Positions 17,422 to 26,294 of a stretch of DNA of 64,000 nucleotides are shown one piece after another. Source of the DNA: Paenibacillus shirakamiensis (GTDB lineage: Bacteria; Bacillota; Bacilli; Paenibacillales; Paenibacillaceae); contig NZ_JAGGLD010000001.1 in the NCBI RefSeq assembly GCF_017874255.1, positions 1,364,001 to 1,428,000 on the forward strand, read 5' to 3'. Position 1 is the first letter of the stretch. Each line of letters starts with the position of its first letter. The notes beneath the pieces are model-generated. The model did no database searches. It saw only the letters and a program-made list of their open reading frames with translations, and was not told the origin of the DNA. Position numbers and translations under genes: made by a program.

Positions 17422-18111
17422 TTGAACAAACATGTTTTCAAATCAACGCGTGTTTCTACACATAAAATTCGACGTCATAGTCCGAATTCTACAAAAAATG
17501 TTTTTCTGAATGTCCCTTCTGCTTCATCAGCCACAACCTTTAACCCAAATTCCGAAATAACTGCCAGTGTATTACAAAAGATAGCCATCGCCCTTCTTCC
17601 CTTTTACCGCGCGATCGCTTTTAATCGTCGATTTGCCCAACAGTGGAGTGAGGCGGTAGTCTCCGCTAATCTGGATCAATTACGGCTGCTGTTAGCGTCC
17701 GTGGCACCCTTTGCATCCAGGCAGGGGCTCGGCACCAATGGAATTGGCTATTTCATCTCTTTAGAAGTAGGGACTTTTGGAGATAGTTATACGAATGGGG
17801 TTACGATTCCACCGGGCTCAGTCCAATTTTATTTCCCTGCCCGCATTCATCGTTTAGTAGCCAGAGACGTCCTCCCCCTCTACACTACACTAGCAGTGAA
17901 CCAAGAATATGCACGAGCACTTGCACGAGCGATACGCCAACATAATCAGAGACTAGTTCACAACTTAATTCGAAGTCGTGTCCGTACTAGAGCACTGCAA
18001 TCCGTGACGATTGAAGAGGGTGGGTTTGCTCTACAATTCAAGTATCCCTCAAGTAAGTATGTATTCCGTAATCTTCTCACGAGCGACCAGTTCGCTTTCT
18101 TAGAAAAGTAA
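17422..18111 (+). CDS. Unknown protein with an internal duplication
   Basis: A 229-aa protein that I do not recognise. The first ~45 residues are basic and disordered-looking. Two similar units follow: about 50-125 (ALLPFYRAIAFNRRFAQQW, then GIGYFISLEVG) and about 140-222 (DVLPLYTTLAVNQEYARAL, then LQSVTIEEGGFALQFKY). Each is helical with the shared pattern LPxYxx(I/L)AxNxx(F/Y)A followed by a beta segment. No signal peptide, membrane helix or Cys is seen. The probable start is TTG at 17422, after AAGGTGG. It has no operon partner. Confidence 0.7.
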   Translation: MNKHVFKSTRVSTHKIRRHSPNSTKNVFLNVPSASSATTFNPNSEITASVLQKIAIALLPFYRAIAFNRRFAQQWSEAVVSANLDQLRLLLASVAPFASRQGLGTNGIGYFISLEVGTFGDSYTNGVTIPPGSVQFYFPARIHRLVARDVLPLYTTLAVNQEYARALARAIRQHNQRLVHNLIRSRVRTRALQSVTIEEGGFALQFKYPSSKYVFRNLLTSDQFAFLEK

Positions 18112-18276
18112 AAAGACCTGCCATATAGGAGGTCTACTTCAACGTTAAGAGATGTTCACTAGCTACAGTAGATACCAAGCAGGTGTAATGTTCTAATTAC
18201 TCTTATATTTTCCTTTAAAAAGTAAATTAGCTTCTTTGTTAGCGACGTATAGACGGAACACATTTCTTATGAAATC

Positions 18277-18307
18277 AAAAAAAGTCGGTGCTTTTAGCAC
18301 CGACTTT
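18277..18307 (-). terminator. Terminator of the second DHA2 pump gene
   Basis: AAAGTCGGTGC pairs with GCACCGACTTT around TTTTA, and a T run follows on the minus strand. It also faces the end of the plus-strand gene at 18111. Confidence 0.9.
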
Positions 18308-18322
18308 GCTTATCTGTAGAAA

Positions 18323-19939
18323 TTAGCTCATAGTGGCTGGTTGTATTTCTTGCTCCCTAGTTGCATCCTTTGATGCTGCGGCATTGGAAGTTCGCAGTGG
18401 GATCTCCTTCAAGAAGAACACCAAGACTAGCGCGATGACTAAGACTAGCGTTCCGGTCAAGAACACGGTGGACAAGGTGTCTCCAAGGGCCCCGCGAATG
18501 TTATCGATCATTTGTGTGAATAACCCTTGAGCTTCTGGTGGCAACGATGCCTGCGTCTGCTCAAGTAAGGGTTTGTTCATCAGATTCGTAGGATTAGCAA
18601 ACGATAACATTTTCTTAGCGGTAGCAGGATCTAATGTACTAAGATTCGGTGCATTCGAATATTGCATAGCATCCTTCAAATTCACTACAAGTCTGTTAGA
18701 CATTACAGTACCCATAACAGCAATACCGATGGTACCTCCCAAGTTTCGGAACAACTGCGAAGAAGCGGTAGCCACGCCCAGTTCTTTGTGGGATACGGCA
18801 TTTTGCGTAGCCAAGGAAAATACAGGCATCCCTAAGCCTAGACCAATTCCGAATACACACATGGCTAGAACAGCCATCCATACTTTCGTCATAATAATCA
18901 TAATGGCCATACCTAAGATCATAATCGGTACGCCAATCAAGGCAAAACGTTTATATTTACCCGTCTTAGAGATGAGCTGTCCAGCAAGAGCGCTTGTAAT
19001 CACCATAAATATAGACATCGGCATAGTTACATACCCCGCATAGGTGGCGGATATAGCCAATACCCCTTGAACGAAGAAGGACAGATAGATCATTGCCCCT
19101 AACATGCCGAAGTTCATCAGGAATCCGATAATATTGGAGATTGTAACTACACTATTTTTGAACAAATGTAAGGGAAGAACAGGATTCTCTGCTTTTCTCT
19201 CTACCAGTATAAATAGAATTCCTGAAACAATGGTTCCAGCGAACAAATTGAGAATCATTGTGGATCCCCAAGCATGTTTTGGACCGGCCATGGAGAAAGC
19301 TAATAATAAAGGTACAATCGTCGTCGTGAGTAAAAATGAGCCCAAGTAGTCAATATGCACGCCTGCTTTGCGTTCCACTTTTGGGAAAAGAATAAGAATC
19401 ATGATGAACGCAACAATCCCAAGTGGTAAGAAGATCCAGAATAACCAATGCCAGTCCATGTGATCGATCAGATATCCTCCAAGTGTTGGACCAATAACAC
19501 TCGAGAATCCGAAGACAGCTGTTAACAAGCCCATCCACTTACTTCGTTCACGTGGAGCGAATAAATCTCCTACGGACATAAAGGCAGTGGACTGTACAAT
19601 CCCCGCGCCAATCCCTTGAATTCCTCGATAAATAATAAACTGCACTACATTTGTTGAAGTTCCCGTTAAAAAAGCTCCAATAATAAATAGCAATATTCCG
19701 ATTAATATGAACGGTTTACGACCGAACATATCCGAAAGCTTACCTACAAGAATCGTAGCAATTGTAGACGTCAAAAGATAGATATTAATCGTCCAAGTAT
19801 AGTAGTCCATGCCATCTAGTATGGAGATAATTCTAGGCATAGCTGTACTTGTGATCGTCTGATTGATAGCCGCGAAGAACATGGCTGCCATAATTGCGAT
19901 CATAATTGAAACCTTGCGTTGCGGTGTTAAATGCTCCAT
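18323..19939 (-). CDS. DHA2-family MFS efflux transporter (MDR type)
   Basis: A 538-aa 14-helix transporter. Landmarks are the helix 1 sequence AAINQTITSTAMPRI, motif A GKLSDMFGRKP, YRGIQGIGAGIVQSTAF and motif C SSVIGPTLGGYLIDH. A long extracellular loop near residues 425-465 precedes the last helices (NLSTLDPATAKKML to GALGDTLSTVFL), as in the MDR subset of DHA2 pumps. AAGGAG lies about 13 bases before the ATG. It is monocistronic with its own terminator and has no adjacent regulator. The substrate is unknown. Confidence 0.9.
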   Translation of the reverse strand: MEHLTPQRKVSIMIAIMAAMFFAAINQTITSTAMPRIISILDGMDYYTWTINIYLLTSTIATILVGKLSDMFGRKPFILIGILLFIIGAFLTGTSTNVVQFIIYRGIQGIGAGIVQSTAFMSVGDLFAPRERSKWMGLLTAVFGFSSVIGPTLGGYLIDHMDWHWLFWIFLPLGIVAFIMILILFPKVERKAGVHIDYLGSFLLTTTIVPLLLAFSMAGPKHAWGSTMILNLFAGTIVSGILFILVERKAENPVLPLHLFKNSVVTISNIIGFLMNFGMLGAMIYLSFFVQGVLAISATYAGYVTMPMSIFMVITSALAGQLISKTGKYKRFALIGVPIMILGMAIMIIMTKVWMAVLAMCVFGIGLGLGMPVFSLATQNAVSHKELGVATASSQLFRNLGGTIGIAVMGTVMSNRLVVNLKDAMQYSNAPNLSTLDPATAKKMLSFANPTNLMNKPLLEQTQASLPPEAQGLFTQMIDNIRGALGDTLSTVFLTGTLVLVIALVLVFFLKEIPLRTSNAAASKDATREQEIQPATMS

Positions 19940-20032
19940 GTTTCGTTTATTTCTCCTTATCCGAATTTAATTATATAATATTATATTTATATAGTTTAAA
20001 TATTAAATTGTCAAATCAATTTATAATAAAAA

Positions 20033-20059
20033 ATCCTCTTCTTCTTAGAAGACGAGGAT
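20033..20059 (-). terminator. Terminator after the sensor kinase gene
   Basis: ATCCTC-T-TCTTC pairs with GAAGA-C-GAGGAT around TTA, and on the minus strand a T run follows. An A run on the other side gives bidirectional potential. Confidence 0.8.
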
Positions 20060-20102
20060 CAAAAAAAATTATTTTAGTTCATCTTAAGCTACCGCCTATG
20101 TT

Positions 20103-21881
20103 TTAAGCGATACCAAGGAGAATCTCCTTTTGTGATAAAGGAATGTCGATTTGGAACGAGGTCAACTCTTCGTGGCTTTCCACCTGAATGTGACCGTTAT
20201 ATTCTTCAATAATTTTTTTGACAATAGAAAGACCTAGACCACTGTTCTTCGTACGAGGCTTGGTCGTAAATCCTTGTTCGAATATGCGTTCACAAAGCTC
20301 GTTAGAGATGGGATCACCATTGTTCATCACTCGTAAAGTAAGCGTCCTCTGCTCTACCTTAGCTGTAATGGATACGGTACGTTCACCTTTATCGCATTCT
20401 TGTACAGCGTAGAATGCATTGTCAAGCAAATTCCCAGCGATTCGAACGAGATCTGTAATTTTCATCATCTCAAGGTTTAACTGCTCGAATCCCTTGAAAT
20501 CATAATTAAAATGAATATCTCTTTCTAGTGCTTGGGCAGCTTTAGCTTGAATTAAACCATTAAATGCAGGTATGGGGATATCAATGATCTCCTTTAACAC
20601 GCCACTAACTTGAGATAGCGTATGAAGATAAGACTCCATCTCATCATATTTTTTGATACGGGCAAGTCCAGAAAGGGCGAAAATATGATTGATAAAATCA
20701 TGCCGATATTCTTTTACCGTTGTATATAAGCTATCGATATTTTGGACATACATCGTCTGGACATCATCGACGACTTTCCCTTGATTCTTAATATACCTAC
20801 CTACAGCTATAATCATCAGCCCACCCAAGATTAATATAATTAGAGCAACGATGGAAATCCTGATCTCCTTATGTAGCAAATCTGAAGAAAGTTTGTCCAT
20901 ATCCGAAGTCACAATAATTAACATTCGATTAAAACCCTTGTTCACATTATCCTGTAAAGTAATAGGGGAATACGTTCTAAGTACAGACTTCCCATGAATG
21001 ACCATCACTTGATGCACTTTTTTCATTGTCATAAAAGCTTCTTTAGCTAGTGAGAGATCTTGTGGCGAGGTATAGTTATATGTTCCGTACAGAAGCTTAC
21101 GCTCCGAATGCCATTCGGGATTGGATTTGATCGGCGCCGTCCATTCCCCTTGCAAAATCTTATCATTGAGAATACCAATCTCCAGCACAATGGGATTGGT
21201 TTTCATTTGCTCTGCTATATTGAACTGAACACCCGCTGTCTGGTGAAAACGATTAATAATATTTTCCGAAATATAAGGATCAATCAAATAGTCAGTTGTT
21301 CCATCATTGTAATATCCCCATTTGCTAACTTTGGTGGGATCTGCGCTGGATGTATCAAAGGGACCTGCCCAAAAATGAGGTAGATTTTCCCCAAAATTAG
21401 GGATAGGTGTAGCCTCATGCTTCTCCATCAGTTCTTTGAAGACTATATTCCACTTACCTTTACCCCAAGTCTCTGTAGTCAAGCCAATTTCTTTCTGATC
21501 ACTGGACTTCGCACCCACAAAATTATTTTCTTTTTTCAAATATTTGAATAAGGTGAGATCTTCTATGCCCAGTTGGTCGCGAACCTTAGCAAGTTGTTCA
21601 TTCGTGACATCTTCTAGCTTAGGAGGTAGCATGTTCTGCGCTGCAATAGCAGCTAACTGAAGTTTTTCAGATAATGCCTCCTCGAAGAGAATCTCTCCCT
21701 TTTGTGTGATTTCTAGTGAGGATTTTACGTTAGATGTCATAATGTCGATGGTTTGCTTTTGCCCATCAAGCAGAGCATTTTTCATGGTGTAATAATAAAT
21801 TGTGTTCAGAAACACCAAAAGAAGACCCATAACAAGTATATAGACAATCATGAGTCTTCTAAATCCTACTCTCGTAATCAC
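20103..21881 (-). CDS. Orphan sensor histidine kinase (Spo0B/CitA-like HK)
   Basis: A 592-aa membrane kinase. A first helix (about 8-30) and a second (about 345-367, SIVALIILILGGLMIIAVG) enclose a ~310-residue extracellular sensor, probably double-Cache-like. The phospho-acceptor helix is EYRHDFINHIFALSGLA (His about residue 398), of the SpoOB_a type found in CitA/DcuS/AgrC-like kinases. The ATPase domain shows an N-box NLLDNAFYAV, G1 VMNNGDPIS and G2 NSGLGLSIVKKIIEEYNGHI. The start is GTG at 21881, 7 bases after GAGGAG; an ATG at 21896 is possible. No response regulator is adjacent, so the partner must be elsewhere. Confidence 0.87.
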   Translation of the reverse strand: MITRVGFRRLMIVYILVMGLLLVFLNTIYYYTMKNALLDGQKQTIDIMTSNVKSSLEITQKGEILFEEALSEKLQLAAIAAQNMLPPKLEDVTNEQLAKVRDQLGIEDLTLFKYLKKENNFVGAKSSDQKEIGLTTETWGKGKWNIVFKELMEKHEATPIPNFGENLPHFWAGPFDTSSADPTKVSKWGYYNDGTTDYLIDPYISENIINRFHQTAGVQFNIAEQMKTNPIVLEIGILNDKILQGEWTAPIKSNPEWHSERKLLYGTYNYTSPQDLSLAKEAFMTMKKVHQVMVIHGKSVLRTYSPITLQDNVNKGFNRMLIIVTSDMDKLSSDLLHKEIRISIVALIILILGGLMIIAVGRYIKNQGKVVDDVQTMYVQNIDSLYTTVKEYRHDFINHIFALSGLARIKKYDEMESYLHTLSQVSGVLKEIIDIPIPAFNGLIQAKAAQALERDIHFNYDFKGFEQLNLEMMKITDLVRIAGNLLDNAFYAVQECDKGERTVSITAKVEQRTLTLRVMNNGDPISNELCERIFEQGFTTKPRTKNSGLGLSIVKKIIEEYNGHIQVESHEELTSFQIDIPLSQKEILLGIA

Positions 21882-22055
21882 GTGCTCTCTCCTCATCTCA
21901 GTTGATCTGTCTCGGTTTCAGCGAATATGCTCGAACCATGTCAAATTGTGTAATATACATAGGTATTCTTTACTAGTAAAAACGATAGAGCCAGTTTTTA
22001 CAAGTATTTTTGCATAATTCCTTAAAAATGGTCTTTTATAGGAGATAAACAAAAA

Positions 22056-22077
22056 AGAGATGGCATTAGCCATCTCT
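22056..22077 (-). terminator. Terminator of the aldehyde dehydrogenase gene
   Basis: AGAGATGGC and GCCATCTCT form a 9-bp stem with a 4-base loop, followed on the minus strand by TTTTTG. Confidence 0.9.
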
Positions 22078-22106
22078 AGTGTAGAAGTTATAAGGATGAG
22101 ACCAGA

Positions 22107-23411
22107 TTATTTAAACGTACGTTTCAAAATACTTTTGGCATGGGAAAATGTCTCAAAGCTCTTTTGACCATGATATGACCCCATCCCACTTTCGCCTACG
22201 CCGCCAAATGGCAAGTAAGGAGAAGTTAGATGAGCTAAGGTCTCATTAATACAGCCACCACCAAATGAAATCTGTCCAATAAGTTGATTCTGAACTTCAA
22301 CATCATTAGAGAAGATATATAAAGCCAATGGTTTTGGACGGGAAGTGATGGTGTCTACAATATCAGACAATTCATCATAGACAATCACAGGCAGAATTGG
22401 ACCAAAGATCTCATCTTTCATGACTACATCATCCCAAGTAATATGATCTAGAATCGTAGGTTCGATGAACAGACGAGATACATCCGTTCTACCCCCGAAG
22501 AATGTAGTACCCTCGCTTAGAAAAGCACTCAAACGGTTGAACTGCTTTTCTGTAACGATTCTTGGGTAATCTGCATTCTTAGCAATGTCTTCTCCGTATA
22601 GCGCAGTTACTGCACTTTTCAATTCATTCAACAATTGATCTTTAATACTGCTGTGTACTAACAAGTAATCCGGAGCTACGCACGTTTGACCCGCATTGAG
22701 GAATTTACCTCTAGCGATGCTTTTCGCTGCACCTTTTAGATCTGCATCACTATGGACAATACATGGACTCTTGCCACCAAGCTCCAGCGTAAGTGGAGTC
22801 AGATGCTTAGACGCCGCTTCCATCACTACTTTGCCGACGGGTGTGCTTCCTGTAAAGAAGATGTAATCGAACTTTTCTTTGAGTAGAGCTGTACTTGTCT
22901 CTACCTCACCTTCTACAACGGTAAGATATTCTTCAGGGAAGTTCTCTTTGATAAGTTTGGTTAATATCGCTGCTGTAGTCGGCGTGAACTCAGATGGCTT
23001 CAAGATCGCACAGTTCCCACCCGCAATTGCACCCACAAGTGGAGCTAATGCCAGTTGAACGGGATAATTCCATGGAGCTATAATTAACGTCAAGCCGTAA
23101 GGCTCAGGATAAATTACACTTGTTGCAACACCTAGCGAATCTGGCGTCTCCACCTCTTTTGGAAGCGCCCAAGCCTCTAAGTTATCTAATGTGAATTTGA
23201 TCTCTTCCAGTACGATTCGAATCTCGGACGAGTAAGCTTCTTTTTCCGATTTGTTAAGATCCTTGCGAAGAGCTGCAAGGATCTCCTTTTCTTCTTGTTG
23301 AATAGCTTGTTGCAATTTATTTAAAGTATTCAATCGAAAATGAATATCTTTGGTTTGACCGGTACGGTAAAATGCACGTTGTTTTTGCACTAAACTTTCG
23401 TAGTTTTCCAT
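22107..23411 (-). CDS. Aldehyde dehydrogenase (class 3-like)
   Basis: A 434-aa NAD(P)-dependent aldehyde dehydrogenase of the short class 3/YwdH-like group. Visible elements are IIAPWNYPVQLALAPLVGA (about residue 110), the cofactor loop FTGSTPVGK (about 186), the catalytic Glu in LELGGKSPC (about 210), and the catalytic Cys in NAGQTCVAPDY (about 245), followed by DEIFGPILPV. The C-terminal ~20 residues are basic and lack the membrane anchor seen in some relatives. TAGGAG precedes the ATG. It likely detoxifies medium or long aliphatic aldehydes. The YfmJ-type reductase gene starts upstream of it and ends 88 bases before this gene, so they may be co-transcribed. Confidence 0.9.
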   Translation of the reverse strand: MENYESLVQKQRAFYRTGQTKDIHFRLNTLNKLQQAIQQEEKEILAALRKDLNKSEKEAYSSEIRIVLEEIKFTLDNLEAWALPKEVETPDSLGVATSVIYPEPYGLTLIIAPWNYPVQLALAPLVGAIAGGNCAILKPSEFTPTTAAILTKLIKENFPEEYLTVVEGEVETSTALLKEKFDYIFFTGSTPVGKVVMEAASKHLTPLTLELGGKSPCIVHSDADLKGAAKSIARGKFLNAGQTCVAPDYLLVHSSIKDQLLNELKSAVTALYGEDIAKNADYPRIVTEKQFNRLSAFLSEGTTFFGGRTDVSRLFIEPTILDHITWDDVVMKDEIFGPILPVIVYDELSDIVDTITSRPKPLALYIFSNDVEVQNQLIGQISFGGGCINETLAHLTSPYLPFGGVGESGMGSYHGQKSFETFSHAKSILKRTFK

Positions 23412-23499
23412 TATTCATTCTCCTACACTCGTATTTTAACCCCGATCCAACAATCTTCGATCTACATTGGATACATATTTGTTGGCGTCCTAAACTTTG

Positions 23500-24519
23500 T
23501 TATGCTTTATGAACTCGAACTAGCATTTTGCCGAGATTTGTTCCTTGGAACAATTGTAGGAATGCATCGATGACATTCTCAAAACCATCCACAATGGTTT
23601 CTTCATATTTCAACTTACCTTCAGATAACCATGTGCCTAATTGTTGAAGACCTTCACCTTGACGGGCTGCATAATCGCTCAGCACGAACCCTTGAATGCG
23701 TGAACGCGTCTTAATTAATTTGGACTGAATTCGTGGGCCTACATCTCCATCTGTGCTGTTATACGATGAAATGGCGCCACATAACGGAATTCGTGCATGA
23801 TCATTAAGCAAACTCATGACCGCATCCGAGATTGAACCGCCCACATTATCAAAATACACATCTACGCCTTGTGGACAAGCTTGCTCTAATGATGTACGAA
23901 GGTCCTTCGTAGTTTTATAGTTAAGCGCTGCATCGAAACCTAGTTCCTTAGTCAAATAATTACATTTTTCATCTGAACCCGCAATGCCCACTACGCGGGC
24001 GCCCTTAATCTTAGCAATCTGTCCTACTAACATCCCTACCGAACCTGCGGCGCCGGATACTACTACAGCCTCGCCTTCTTGGGGTTGTCCAATGTCTAGC
24101 AAGCCGAAATAAGCGGTAAGGCCAGTTAAACCTAGAACACTCAAGTATGCAGATATAGGTGCTATTGAGTCATCGATTTTTCGTACAAGCTTAGCGTCCA
24201 CGGTATTATATAACTGCCATCCCAACATCCCAATGACTTTATCTCCTACACTAAGGCTGTCGTCTTTAGATTCCACAACTTCGCCAACAATTCCACCAGC
24301 GATAACTTCGTTCAGGGCAAAAGGCGTGATATACGACTTAGCATCGCTCATTCTTCCACGCATATAAGGGTCTACGGATAAATAGTGAGTCCTAACGACC
24401 ACTTGACCTGATTGTACGGGTTCAACTGGAATATCCTTAAATTCAAAGTTTTGCTCTGTTGGCATCCCTACAGGTCTAGAAGCCAAAAGAACCTGTTTAT
24501 TCGCATATGTGTTACTCAT
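23500..24519 (-). CDS. NADP-dependent oxidoreductase (YfmJ/CurA-like, zinc-free MDR)
   Basis: A 339-aa medium-chain reductase of the leukotriene B4 dehydrogenase / CurA / YfmJ group, which reduces activated C=C bonds (enones) with NADPH. It lacks catalytic zinc ligands. Landmarks are YLSVDPYMRGRM (about residue 48), VLGLTGLTAYFGL (about 128), cofactor loop VSGAAGSVGMLVGQIAKIKG (about 155) and VDVYFDNVGG (about 222). GGAG lies 10 bases before the ATG. The leader is long (about 230 bases) and carries a consensus promoter and a hairpin. With the following aldehyde dehydrogenase it suggests a reactive-aldehyde or enone response. Confidence 0.9.
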   Translation of the reverse strand: MSNTYANKQVLLASRPVGMPTEQNFEFKDIPVEPVQSGQVVVRTHYLSVDPYMRGRMSDAKSYITPFALNEVIAGGIVGEVVESKDDSLSVGDKVIGMLGWQLYNTVDAKLVRKIDDSIAPISAYLSVLGLTGLTAYFGLLDIGQPQEGEAVVVSGAAGSVGMLVGQIAKIKGARVVGIAGSDEKCNYLTKELGFDAALNYKTTKDLRTSLEQACPQGVDVYFDNVGGSISDAVMSLLNDHARIPLCGAISSYNSTDGDVGPRIQSKLIKTRSRIQGFVLSDYAARQGEGLQQLGTWLSEGKLKYEETIVDGFENVIDAFLQLFQGTNLGKMLVRVHKA

Positions 24520-24644
24520 TAATCATCGACTCCGTTTCATCTAAGTTTGACTGGTAATTAACGAGTTGTATCTTTTATTAACCAACTAAGGACACATTCT
24601 ATCGTTAATTATTAAATAGTTTTAAAACTCTTTAATTACTGCTC

Positions 24645-24690
24645 AAAAAGAAAGGGTTCCAGACCGTATATAACCTGTCCAAGAAACCCT
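24645..24690 (-). terminator. Hairpin: operon terminator or leader attenuator
   Basis: On the minus strand AGGGTTTC pairs with GGAACCCT, and after a TT bulge GGAC pairs with GTCT, with TTCTTTTT behind. It lies 125 bases after the last ATP-grasp gene and about 60 bases after a perfect promoter that points at it, so it may terminate the big operon, attenuate the YfmJ-like gene, or both. Confidence 0.55.
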
Positions 24691-24755
24691 ATAAACATAC
24701 AATTCATGGCATCACATTCTTGTTAGCCTGACTGTAGTTCAACATTCATAAAACT

Positions 24756-24784
24756 ATTATAATACTTTAAATTTGAAATGTCAA
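24756..24784 (-). promoter_or_regulatory. Perfect-consensus SigA promoter for the YfmJ-like gene
   Basis: On the minus strand the -35 is TTGACA (24784-24779) and the -10 is TATAAT (24761-24756), with a 17-base spacer. Transcription would start near 24749, giving a roughly 230-base leader that includes the hairpin at 24645-24690. Confidence 0.8.
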
Positions 24785-24814
24785 TTTGACTATATCGATC
24801 ATGCACTACCTGTA

Positions 24815-26236
24815 TTATACATTCACTTCTACCTTCTCAGACTCTACTTCCGAGACCTGAAGTCGTACTCCCTGCCGAATGTTGCGAACAGATTGAGCCA
24901 AATCTCTGGCCTGTGGCCCTCTGAGATCAAGTGTGGAGACAAAGCTCATGGCATTCAAATGAGGGTTGCTGCTAACTAATGTACCCTTTGGAATCTCTAA
25001 CTCTGCATGGACTGAAGCACCATGTTCAATGAAATGATCGATAGGTTCGTAACCTGCATATTGATAGTGCAAAGACGCATCCAAAGGATTGTCTTCTAAG
25101 TAGATTCTCATGTTGCAACGTGAAATATCGGACCGCTGAAGCAAAGATACCGGAAGTTTGGCGGAATCTCCATACAACAGAACTTCTGCCCAAGCCTGCG
25201 TTAAATCCAGACCGTATACGTCATTAATCTGCGGGATAATATTCCATCCACCAAAACGGGCGGCTGTCTCTATAATTCCGACTCTACGATCTTTCATCAA
25301 TTTAACTTCTGTATGGGTAGGGCAGTTCTGCAGTCCCAGACTTTCGTTGGCTCTACGACAAGCATCTACAATAATAAGCTGCGCCTCTTCATCCAGGATA
25401 CTTGGAACGATATGAGAAGTTTCCGTGAAGGAAGATAACATAGGGGTCTTGTCCGTAATCGCTACCGGTCGATACTCCCCGTTCACCATCATTCCTTCTA
25501 CCGATACATAGTCTGCATACAGTGGATCTGCATACCAGTCTTCATTACATCCTTCCATATATTCCTCGACGAGGAATAAGCATTCTTCATTGAATAGTAA
25601 AGAATCCCCCGTATTATCGAGAATATCTTGCTGAACTTCACGGAATACTTCTATAGGATTACGGCTTCCGTCTATTAAAGTCACACCAATAGAGCAGGCC
25701 AGATAGGTAGGCTTAAGAACCAGCGGATACCCAAGCGCTTGTACTGCAGAAAGCATATCCTCTTCAGAATAAATAGCTCTAAAATCAGGTGAAGGGACTC
25801 CAGCCTGACGAAATTTCTCACGCATTGTGTACTTATTACGTGCATTTCGAGCGGCATCAATTCCGGCAGAACGGAAGTCCAGCGCTTCTGCAGCTTTAGC
25901 CACGGACAACACCATATTTTCCGCTCCTCCAAAAATAATCGCTTCCACCTCGAAACCCTTGGCATATCTTATGATCTCGCTAACAATTTCCTCTTCTGTA
26001 AGGGTGTATGCTTCCGCACCTGTGAATGTTACCCAGTCCGGATGATCATAACCATCAGGGGTAGACGCAGTGATCTCCTTCACGATTCCAGAAGCATAGC
26101 GATTGATTGTTGCCATATAACGATTGGTTACAGCACTAGGACGCGGAATATATACGAATACATTCGCAATCGCGGATAAGGACTCTAATGATGGAGGAAA
26201 ACCACCCAAATCACTAACAAGCAAAATATTTTTCAT
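24815..26236 (-). CDS. ATP-grasp ligase, last gene of the cluster
   Basis: A 473-aa ATP-grasp enzyme of the carboxylate-amine ligase type. A pre-ATP-grasp domain (about 1-110) is followed by the ATP lid and lysine region RNKYTMREKFRQAGVPSPDF and YPLVLKPTYLACSIGVTLI (about 133-185), the adenine-binding FLVEEYMEG (about 220), and the Mg-binding CPTHTEVKLMKDRRVGIIETAARFGG region, split as THTEVKLM and IIETAARFGG (about 318-340). A C-terminal domain of ~120 residues completes it. The family joins an amino acid to another amine through an acyl phosphate, as in BacD or carnosine synthase. It follows a second ATP-grasp gene by 58 bases. Substrates are unknown. Confidence 0.85.
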   Translation of the reverse strand: MKNILLVSDLGGFPPSLESLSAIANVFVYIPRPSAVTNRYMATINRYASGIVKEITASTPDGYDHPDWVTFTGAEAYTLTEEEIVSEIIRYAKGFEVEAIIFGGAENMVLSVAKAAEALDFRSAGIDAARNARNKYTMREKFRQAGVPSPDFRAIYSEEDMLSAVQALGYPLVLKPTYLACSIGVTLIDGSRNPIEVFREVQQDILDNTGDSLLFNEECLFLVEEYMEGCNEDWYADPLYADYVSVEGMMVNGEYRPVAITDKTPMLSSFTETSHIVPSILDEEAQLIIVDACRRANESLGLQNCPTHTEVKLMKDRRVGIIETAARFGGWNIIPQINDVYGLDLTQAWAEVLLYGDSAKLPVSLLQRSDISRCNMRIYLEDNPLDASLHYQYAGYEPIDHFIEHGASVHAELEIPKGTLVSSNPHLNAMSFVSTLDLRGPQARDLAQSVRNIRQGVRLQVSEVESEKVEVNV

Positions 26237-26294
26237 ATGACGGTCTCTCCTTCATTATAAAATAGGGGATAAGTGCATAATAATTTGTCGCTTG

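Noticed and set aside
18109-18138. Terminator directly after the duplicated unknown gene
   Set aside because: AGACCT/AGGTCT forms a short stem, but no T run follows.
24645-24690. Purine-type riboswitch before the YfmJ-like gene
   Set aside because: The stems and the conserved junction sequence do not match; only a hairpin with a T run is seen.
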